Of a stretch of DNA of 17,593 nt, positions 7,383-12,888 are shown piece by piece. Position 1 is the stretch's first letter. Each line of letters begins with the position of its first letter. Below the pieces are notes generated by a model that saw only the letters and a program-made list of their open reading frames with translations, had not been told where the DNA came from and searched no databases. Location: assembly GCA_014729055.1 (NCBI GenBank), contig WJKO01000171.1:1-17593 (forward strand). Direction: 5' to 3'. The stretch comes from Promethearchaeota archaeon. Lineage in GTDB: Archaea > Asgardarchaeota > Lokiarchaeia > Sigyniarchaeales > Promethearchaeaceae. The position numbers were made by a program, and so were the translations under genes.

Positions 7383-7446
7383 TCCTTGATAAAAACTAAA
7401 TGAAAAGTATATTTAAAAATTGTTAGAATTAAGATTTAGTTTTAGT

Positions 7447-8838
7447 TTATTTCAATTTTTCAATCAAATCAAACAATTGTTCAGTATGTTCTCGAACATG
7501 AGAAAATGTATCGCCGCTTGAATCCACAACGGATTTAACTGCTGCATTAGTTGATGAGATGATAATTCGAGAAGGCAGACTAAGAATGACGCTGATAAGC
7601 ATAATAAATTCTTGCATGATCTTCAACTTTATTTCAGCAAGTCGTTGTCTTTCCGCTTCTGTTAATTGAGCATCTTTATCAGACAACGGAATTTTCTCCA
7701 CAAACTTTTGCAGTTCAAGTTCCTCCCACATATTAGACTTTAGACCATCAAAATTAACGCCTAAATCTTTTAGAGCCTTATGAATACCTTCAAAAAACAA
7801 ATTCACGAACTGAGACGAATCCATTTGTTGAAAAACGGCAACCATTTCCTCTGGAGCTAGATCTGTTAAGATCTCAATAAATAAGCGTTTGTAATCGTCA
7901 ATAACTTCTTTTGGAATGTATATTTTCGTCATTTCTCTTGCAGTGTTATAAGTATGTCCGATTATCTTAGAGTAGGTCTCATTTTCTATTGTTTTTTCAA
8001 GTATTCTTCCGGCTTCATTTAAACCATGTATTAGCAGAAAACCAAAGATTCTTATAACATCCTCCTCATATAAACGGAAATGACCGAAAAAATCTTTAGG
8101 TTTCATGTGCATCTTATCTTGAATAAGATCGGCTATTTTTTCTTTAATTACTAAAAGGGGTTGCGTAAGTATTTCCTCAATTTTATTGAGATCTATGTCG
8201 AATTTTCCTTTTCGCTTTAATTTCTCTGCATCCTCTTCAGTTATCAATTCAAATTGATCTGCGGGTATTACAGAGCAAAATAATTCCATACAATTATCTC
8301 CCGCATTGAAACATTTCCTCTCAATGATATCAACCCTGTATGGACTCCCCTTGGTTTTTAATACATAATTGGCAACCTCTTGAAGCATTCCAACAACACC
8401 TGCTGCACATCCATTATAATCTGGTACGCATTGTTTAAAATCGATATCAAACTCATTTGTACTACCAAATCCTCCGCATACCGAAGATCTTTTTAATGTA
8501 AAAACTATTGCGGGATAATCAGAATCTTCAATTTCCTCTTCTGTTTGGATATATTCATCCATTTTTACACCGAAAATGATTTGATAAATCATTGTTGGTA
8601 ATAACTCTAACACTTTTTTTGGATCACTGGGAAATATTTTAAACAATGATTCTTGCCGATTTGCTGATTCGCGAGTCCCTTTAATACCCAATTCTTTCAT
8701 AATTTGAGAAGATTCTACGGGATTTTTTGTGATATCATTAACTTCTTTATATATTTCCTTGTATAATGTGATAAAGAAAGCGGAATTTACGTTCCGGCTA
8801 ACAATCTTTGCGATTTTACTTACTAAAAATTTAAACAC
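7447..8838 (-). CDS. V4R-domain (Bet3-like fold) protein with long helical C-terminal region
   Basis: The product has 463 residues. Residues ~20-192 look like a V4R (4-vinyl-reductase/Bet3 superfamily) domain: helices and FKIFPSDPKKVLELLPTMIY, then six cysteines (121, 137, 144, 176, 183, 188) ending in the family-typical VDIIERKCFNAGDNCMELF with its C-x6-C spacing. These Cys residues could bind metal or sense redox. Residues ~205-400 are mostly amphipathic helices. A hydrophobic stretch FIMLISVILSLPSRIIIS (~411-428) could anchor it to a membrane, followed by a helical tail. The start is GTG 8838, with GGAGG (8853-8849) 10 nt upstream inside the end of the preceding gene; the out-of-frame ATG at 8840 is excluded. 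Only 2 nt separate it from the upstream V4R/Bet3-like gene, so the two are co-translated. Confidence 0.8.
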   Translation of the reverse strand: MFKFLVSKIAKIVSRNVNSAFFITLYKEIYKEVNDITKNPVESSQIMKELGIKGTRESANRQESLFKIFPSDPKKVLELLPTMIYQIIFGVKMDEYIQTEEEIEDSDYPAIVFTLKRSSVCGGFGSTNEFDIDFKQCVPDYNGCAAGVVGMLQEVANYVLKTKGSPYRVDIIERKCFNAGDNCMELFCSVIPADQFELITEEDAEKLKRKGKFDIDLNKIEEILTQPLLVIKEKIADLIQDKMHMKPKDFFGHFRLYEEDVIRIFGFLLIHGLNEAGRILEKTIENETYSKIIGHTYNTAREMTKIYIPKEVIDDYKRLFIEILTDLAPEEMVAVFQQMDSSQFVNLFFEGIHKALKDLGVNFDGLKSNMWEELELQKFVEKIPLSDKDAQLTEAERQRLAEIKLKIMQEFIMLISVILSLPSRIIISSTNAAVKSVVDSSGDTFSHVREHTEQLFDLIEKLK

Positions 8839-8840
8839 AT

Positions 8841-9323
8841 TTAATCATCCTCCAAAATTTCATAGGTATGAGTACAGACATTATCTCCCAAACTTTTAGC
8901 GAACAAAACACTAGACTCAATAACTTTATACCCATGTTGTCCGAGTATGGCAGCTACCATGGGTGGTATTATAGTACCCGGTGATACCGAAATATCTTTT
9001 CGGTGGTATTTGCACAGAGCACATCCTTCATCTTTCACTTCATATAGATGACCTTTCTTAGAGATACTGACTTTACTATGTAATAGAGTTCTATATATTT
9101 GCTTTATAAGATTTTCTGGGGATTTAGATCTAAAATCAAACAATGGATTCATAGTTTTAGCGATGTTTTTTCCCATCCGCTTTAATCGAATCCGAATCTC
9201 ATTATCATCTAGCTCTTTTTCTTGCATATATCGGACAAAATGATACACAACATTACGCATCTGGTTTGTCGCGCTGCTTTTTCCGATTAAATCTTTGATT
9301 TGATAATTTTTCGACATATTCAC
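8841..9323 (-). CDS. Single-domain V4R/Bet3 (TRAPP)-like protein
   Basis: The product is a 160-residue stand-alone domain, the length of TRAPP Bet3-type subunits. It is helical in the N-terminal half (NVVYHFVRYMQEKELDD, EIRIRLKRMGKNIAKTM). The conserved region is GHLYEVKDEGCALCKYH, then ISVSPGTIIPPMVAAILGQHGYKV and LGDNVCTHTYEI. Cys101, Cys104, His107 and Cys150 could hold a zinc ion or be the acylation/ligand-pocket cysteines of this fold. The fold links bacterial/archaeal V4R ligand-binding domains and eukaryotic TRAPP subunits; Asgard genomes are known to carry TRAPP-like domains. I cannot separate the two options by eye. GTG 9323 is the start predicted by the TATA box (27 nt); ATG 9317 is a close alternative. 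It is the first gene of the operon with the long V4R protein. Confidence 0.78.
   Translation of the reverse strand: MNMSKNYQIKDLIGKSSATNQMRNVVYHFVRYMQEKELDDNEIRIRLKRMGKNIAKTMNPLFDFRSKSPENLIKQIYRTLLHSKVSISKKGHLYEVKDEGCALCKYHRKDISVSPGTIIPPMVAAILGQHGYKVIESSVLFAKSLGDNVCTHTYEILEDD
8849..8853 (-). promoter_or_regulatory. Shine-Dalgarno GGAGG deciding the GTG start of the long V4R gene
   Basis: It lies within the last codons of the upstream Bet3-like gene, 10 nt before GTG 8838. It points to translational coupling of the two V4R-fold proteins. Confidence 0.6.
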
Positions 9324-9344
9324 GTATCCCCAATCGGATGACTA

Positions 9345-9354
9345 TTTGTATAAA
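9345..9354 (-). promoter_or_regulatory. TATA box of the V4R/Bet3-like operon
   Basis: On the minus strand TTTATACAAA is centred about 27 nt before GTG 9323 (33 nt before ATG 9317), so the transcript starts at or within a few bases of the start codon. Confidence 0.55.
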
Positions 9355-9476
9355 CGATTATTTGAATAAAAATATTTTACAAGTCTAAAAAATTAATCGA
9401 TTTTTACGAAACTTCTAAACAATAGAATATAGGAAGACTAATTAAATAATTTAATGAAATTTGGAAAAGAAGGTAT

Positions 9477-10388
9477 TTACCATTTTCTTTTTCCAACTTT
9501 ATCAACTAAATTCTTATCTTTTTCAACCAATATCAAAGTACCTTGCGGGACGTTAAAAATCTTCGACATTAAAATGCATTTAGCTTTTAATAAGAAGAAA
9601 ATAGTCGCCCATTCAGCATTTATATCAATCATCGCTTCAAAATTGCCTTGTCCCTTCGAAAGTATTAGATCAGCAGTATTAAAATGTTCGTTAAACGAGT
9701 TAGAACACTCTTTGAGATAGATGCCGGGAGTTGAGGAAGCTTCCACAACTTCACAAATTTCGGTCATACCAACAAATTTAGCGTCTTCCATGGTTACATC
9801 ATTGATTATTGGTCCACCACGAACCGAATATATTATCTCCTTTGAGGGATATAATTCTTGCAGTTCCTCGATAAATATTTTATCAAATACAATTTCGCCT
9901 GAATTGTCCCCTAAAATCATTATTTTCTTTGATTCTTTTATGATATCTGTAAACTTCTGAATATTTTGTTTGCCGCCTAAATTATTTTCCGCAAGACTCT
10001 CAAGTTCTTTATGAATGTTTATATCATCTGCCGCACCAAAATCAATCGCATTGCCCATAATACTGGCTTTTACTGCCATGACTAAAGGTTGATCTGCGTT
10101 TTTGACTAGTTCCTTTACTTCGGGATAGAGATCCAAAGCTATCTGATTATACTTATGCTTCAATTCTTTATATGGATCCTTGGTCTGCAGAACTTCTGCT
10201 ATTATTGCATAAGTCTTTCCACCTAATACTACATTATTTGTGGTTTCGAGATCAAATGTTGTAATCAGTTTCATCATTTGTTTTTGAGCTTTTACAATTT
10301 CCAATTCATCAATTTCTGGTTCTAATATCCGTAATCCTTTTTCGACTTGTCTTATCATACACGCCATACATTCTGCAAACACCCTCAT
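9477..10388 (-). CDS. DUF89-family metal-dependent phosphatase-like protein (AF1104/ARMT1 type)
   Basis: The product has 303 residues, the short archaeal form of DUF89, a family of metal-dependent damage-control phosphatases that hydrolyse phosphometabolites. The N-terminal Cys7-x2-Cys10 pair (ECMACMIRQ) is typical of the CxxC-bearing archaeal subgroup. Other landmarks are GNAIDFG (112-118), the metal site GDNSGEIVFDK (160-170, with Asp161 and Asn162), RGGPIINDVTMEDA (190-203, with Asn196 and Asp197) and SKGQGNFEA (244-252). All the family's core residues appear intact, so it should be active; the natural substrate is unknown. Its ATG overlaps the stop of the carbonic-anhydrase-like gene (ATGA, 4 nt), so they are co-translated. 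It ends the operon. Confidence 0.9.
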   Translation of the reverse strand: MRVFAECMACMIRQVEKGLRILEPEIDELEIVKAQKQMMKLITTFDLETTNNVVLGGKTYAIIAEVLQTKDPYKELKHKYNQIALDLYPEVKELVKNADQPLVMAVKASIMGNAIDFGAADDINIHKELESLAENNLGGKQNIQKFTDIIKESKKIMILGDNSGEIVFDKIFIEELQELYPSKEIIYSVRGGPIINDVTMEDAKFVGMTEICEVVEASSTPGIYLKECSNSFNEHFNTADLILSKGQGNFEAMIDINAEWATIFFLLKAKCILMSKIFNVPQGTLILVEKDKNLVDKVGKRKW

Positions 10389-10936
10389 TCCTCTATCAAA
10401 AACTCCTTCGGTATTGGTTGATCAAAATTTCTTTGTTTAAAATTTTGGCCATTATCAACATATTCAATTGCGGAAGATTTCCCAGAATTAATACGCTTTT
10501 CGCCATAATATTTTTTAAACTCGGCAGGAGCACCTGCATACAAACCATAATCTTTCGCTTGACCCCGCAACACGGATCCGCCAGCTAACACAGCTCCTTG
10601 TCCTAATTCAGCACCTTGTAAAATTGTTGAGGACAAACCTACCATAGAATAGTCTTTTATTTCACAAGGTCCATGTACCATGGCAAGGTGCCCGATAATG
10701 ATGTAGTTGCCAATATTACATTGCGTTCCAGGTTCTGAATGTATTACCACATTTTCTTGAATACTTGTATGATTTCCGATGCGAATTTTACAGACACTTG
10801 CTCGAATTTTCACTCCAAACCACACATTCGTATATGCTCCAATCTCGACATCGCCGATAATTACAACATCCTTTGCAATAAAAGCGGTCGGATGAATTTT
10901 TGGACCAATACCCGTTTTTGGACTTTTTTTAATCAA
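10385..10936 (-). CDS. Gamma-carbonic-anhydrase-like hexapeptide-repeat protein
   Basis: The product has 183 residues and forms a left-handed beta-helix of [IV]G-x4 hexapeptide turns (VVIIGDVEIGAYTNVWFGV to AVLAGGSVL), expected to trimerise. The three zinc ligands of gamma-carbonic anhydrases are present: His66 (VVIH), His83 and His88 (GHLAMVHG). Gln60 and Arg45 are also kept. The usual Arg-Gly-Asp is Arg-Ala-Ser (Asp replaced by Ser47), and the usual Asn before Ile-Gln is Ser58, so activity on CO2 is uncertain. The C-terminal ~40 residues form a helix and tail typical of the family. The start is a TTG with AAGGTG 7 nt upstream (10949-10944). A TATA-rich run at 10957-10974 lies at promoter distance. 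It is the first gene of an operon with the DUF89 protein. Confidence 0.9.
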   Translation of the reverse strand: MIKKSPKTGIGPKIHPTAFIAKDVVIIGDVEIGAYTNVWFGVKIRASVCKIRIGNHTSIQENVVIHSEPGTQCNIGNYIIIGHLAMVHGPCEIKDYSMVGLSSTILQGAELGQGAVLAGGSVLRGQAKDYGLYAGAPAEFKKYYGEKRINSGKSSAIEYVDNGQNFKQRNFDQPIPKEFLIEE

Positions 10937-10956
10937 TGAAAAACACCTTAATCACT

Positions 10957-10974
10957 CTATATATCTATATATTA
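10957..10974 (-). promoter_or_regulatory. TATA-rich promoter of the hexapeptide/DUF89 operon
   Basis: The minus strand reads TAATATATAGATATATAG, two overlapping TATA-like elements 20-40 nt before the TTG start. Which one is used decides whether the transcript carries the AAGGTG ribosome binding site or is nearly leaderless. Confidence 0.45.
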
Positions 10975-10997
10975 CATCTGAAGTTTTATTTAATTTC

Positions 10998-11010
10998 TGA
11001 AATTATTTCA
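10998..11010. promoter_or_regulatory. 13-bp palindrome in the divergent promoter region
   Basis: TGAAATTATTTCA is a perfect palindrome around a central T. It lies between the minus-strand hexapeptide promoter and the plus-strand methyltransferase TATA box (11042-11048), about 32 nt upstream of the latter. It is a possible operator; AT-rich composition weakens the case. Confidence 0.35.
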
Positions 11011-11041
11011 AATGATCGAAGTATTAAGAAAACAGAAAATG

Positions 11042-11048
11042 TATAAAA
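11042..11048 (+). promoter_or_regulatory. TATA box of the methyltransferase-like gene
   Basis: TATAAAA is centred ~36 nt before the ATG at 11081, giving a leader of about 9 nt. No SD is present. Confidence 0.5.
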
Positions 11049-11080
11049 ACGGAAAGAATAAATAACAAATAAAGCAGATA

Positions 11081-11878
11081 ATGAGTAAAATGAGACATTT
11101 TATAACGGATCCAGAATGGGATAAATTTTATTATCATTCCCGGCAAATAAAAGGGCAAAAAAAGATAGAAAATGAATCGGAAGAAGAAGAAATAAAGAAA
11201 GTACAAATGGTATTGAATCGGCTCAAAAAATTAAATTACATATCAAATGCAGATTATAATTTGGCAGATTTTAAAGATCTACGGCGTAAAGTTCAGAACG
11301 ACTTCTTTATTTACTGGACCGCTATCAATCCGCCGATGGAAAGATTACTCTATGCATTAAGTGATATTTTAAGACCGAAAAATATCTTGGGGATTGGTAT
11401 ATTTACTGGCAATCCAGTTATATGGAGTCTGGGTCCCGCAATACAAGACCATTATAAATATGATAAGCTAGTTGCAGTAGAAATCGATAAAGAACATGCA
11501 AAAATATGTCAAGAAAACATGAATAAAGTAGCTGGAGAAGGACGGGTAAAGATTTTTGATAAAGACGGATTTGAAGTTCTTAAGGATTACAGCGATAAAG
11601 AAATCGATTTATTATATTTAGATGCGAATGGTAAGGATCCTTGTGCCGAACGCTTCTGGCAGAGAAGAAGAAATACAAAACGTATCAATTATTGTTTGTT
11701 AAAGAATGCATACTCCAAATTAGATCCAAAAGGATATGCAATATGTCATAATGCCTATCAACCAAGTTTCAGAAAGATTGCGAAAGATTACTTAGAATTT
11801 ACGAATAATGAAGATTTCTTTAGCAAAACAGCGACCATCGGGATAGATGAAATGGGTATTGAATTTTCAAAAATATAA
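11081..11878 (+). CDS. Class I SAM-dependent methyltransferase-like protein
   Basis: The product has 265 residues. A charged helical N-terminus (~1-75) precedes a Rossmann-type methyltransferase domain resembling the O-methyltransferase/spermidine-synthase-like group. Motif I is ILGIGIFTG (102-110), the acid that holds the SAM ribose is Glu134 in VAVEID, an IFDKDGFEVL segment follows (~158-167), and IDLLYLDANGK (175-185) supplies the post-II Asp181. Motif I departs from the usual GxGxG (Gly-Ile-Gly-Ile-Phe-Thr-Gly), so binding of SAM is likely but not certain. The substrate is unknown. ATG 11090 is an alternative start nine bases downstream. Its TAA abuts the TGA of the opposing HepT gene with no spacer, so the two genes must share their termination region. 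Confidence 0.8.
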   Translation: MSKMRHFITDPEWDKFYYHSRQIKGQKKIENESEEEEIKKVQMVLNRLKKLNYISNADYNLADFKDLRRKVQNDFFIYWTAINPPMERLLYALSDILRPKNILGIGIFTGNPVIWSLGPAIQDHYKYDKLVAVEIDKEHAKICQENMNKVAGEGRVKIFDKDGFEVLKDYSDKEIDLLYLDANGKDPCAERFWQRRRNTKRINYCLLKNAYSKLDPKGYAICHNAYQPSFRKIAKDYLEFTNNEDFFSKTATIGIDEMGIEFSKI

Positions 11879-12298
11879 TCAACGGGAAAAGATGTTATCT
11901 AATAGACGATTCACTTCTGAGATAAAAGCATTAAAGTCTCCGACATTTCGTTTCGCAAACTGAAACACCAATTTACTATTCACTTTTCCATATCGATGCA
12001 CCAAAATATTCCTAAAACCTTTCATTTTCTTTATTATTTCAATGTTATCAATTTTATCAGATAGAAAATCAAAAACTGCTTCTTCATCAGGAGGGGGTCC
12101 GTTATGAAGTTCTTTATTAAGCATATAGCATATATCTATAACACATTCAATCATTATCTGGAGGATTCTTTCGGTTGCCCGTTGTTTCTCAATATTTTGT
12201 AAAAAATCTTCTTGGTTATCGGGTAAAATTGAAAACAATTCTTCTTGATATCCTTCTAATTCCCTTATTTTTATCAAAATTCTCTCTATATCTGCCAT
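11879..12298 (-). CDS. hepT: HepT-like HEPN-domain toxin (DUF86), type VII toxin-antitoxin
   Basis: The product is a 139-residue all-helical HEPN-domain protein, the ribonuclease half of MNT-HEPN modules. The catalytic RX4HXY signature is intact as RNILVHRY (Arg96, His101, Tyr103), in KGFRNILVHRYG. The upstream helix ATERILQIMIECVIDIC also matches the family and forms the dimer interface. In characterised pairs the MNT partner adds AMP to the tyrosine of this motif and blocks RNase activity. The ATG has AGGAG (12312-12308) 9 nt upstream, inside the 3' end of the MNT gene. Only one base separates the two genes, so they are coupled with the antitoxin first. Confidence 0.93.
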   Translation of the reverse strand: MADIERILIKIRELEGYQEELFSILPDNQEDFLQNIEKQRATERILQIMIECVIDICYMLNKELHNGPPPDEEAVFDFLSDKIDNIEIIKKMKGFRNILVHRYGKVNSKLVFQFAKRNVGDFNAFISEVNRLLDNIFSR

Positions 12299-12299
12299 T

Positions 12300-12686
12300 T
12301 TACAGATCTCCTAAATATAGTTTGAAATGTGGTATAAATAAATCATAGTCTTTATGTGTGGATTCATAAATATCGTAGAGGGAATCAAAATCCCTATTAT
12401 AGAGGATTTTCCCCTCATTTAAAACTCGTTCCTTAATATACAATGGTAAATCTTGAAAAATGTGAATATCGAGTAAATCGGGAAATTCACTCATACAATC
12501 AGTTAAGAAATCTAATTTATCCAAATTGTCATAATCTTTTGGATGAATGACAATAGCAATATCAATATCGCGATAAAATTCCTCTTTAACATAGCTGCCG
12601 TACAAGATGACTGCCAAAATTTCTCGAATATCTTCTGCCCATCTGACTAACTTTTGTAAAATTTTTCTGTGTTTTTTTCTATTCAT
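12300..12686 (-). CDS. mntA: MNT-domain nucleotidyltransferase antitoxin (MntA-like)
   Basis: The product is a 128-residue minimal nucleotidyltransferase that should neutralise HepT by transferring AMP from ATP. The pol-beta-type active site is complete: Gly30-Ser31 in LYGSYVKEEF, then Asp40 and Asp42 in YRDIDIAIVI (GSX8DXD), with a third acid at Asp73 in LLDIHIF. I chose ATG 12686, because the family normally starts a short helix before the GS motif. The frame continues upstream to TTG 12749, adding 21 Lys-rich residues. That region contains AT-rich stretches that could themselves be the promoter (a TATA-like GATATATTC about 30 nt before the ATG). The start is therefore less sure than the identity. 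Confidence 0.9.
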   Translation of the reverse strand: MNRKKHRKILQKLVRWAEDIREILAVILYGSYVKEEFYRDIDIAIVIHPKDYDNLDKLDFLTDCMSEFPDLLDIHIFQDLPLYIKERVLNEGKILYNRDFDSLYDIYESTHKDYDLFIPHFKLYLGDL

Positions 12687-12759
12687 TTCAATATATTTTT
12701 CCCGAATCGAATATATCTGATTCTTTTTCTTCCAAATATACTTTTTCAAAATTACGATC

Positions 12760-12796
12760 TATTAGTATTAGTATTAGGATTTATTAGTATTAGTAT
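12760..12796. repeat. TATTAG hexamer repeats between the toxin-antitoxin and flippase genes
   Basis: Three tandem TATTAG units (12760-12777), a GATT break, then two more plus TAT (12782-12796). The two blocks begin 22 bp apart, about two helical turns. This could be an operator for one of the divergent genes, or a slipped-strand microsatellite. Confidence 0.6.
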
Positions 12797-12857
12797 GTTA
12801 ATGAATTTTATTAAGATTAGGGAGAAATATACAACATCAGTTGACTAATTTAAACAA

Positions 12858-12864
12858 TTTATAG
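12858..12864 (+). promoter_or_regulatory. TATA box of the flippase-like gene
   Basis: TTTATAG is centred 28 nt before GTG 12889 and 37 nt before ATG 12898. This favours a leaderless GTG, or the ATG with a leader of about 9 nt. Confidence 0.5.
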
Positions 12865-12888
12865 ACAAACCAATTATTAGGGATAAAT

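Noticed and set aside
12760..12796. CRISPR-like array
   Set aside because: The units are 6-mers in direct tandem without spacers of regular unique sequence; it is a microsatellite or operator-like repeat.
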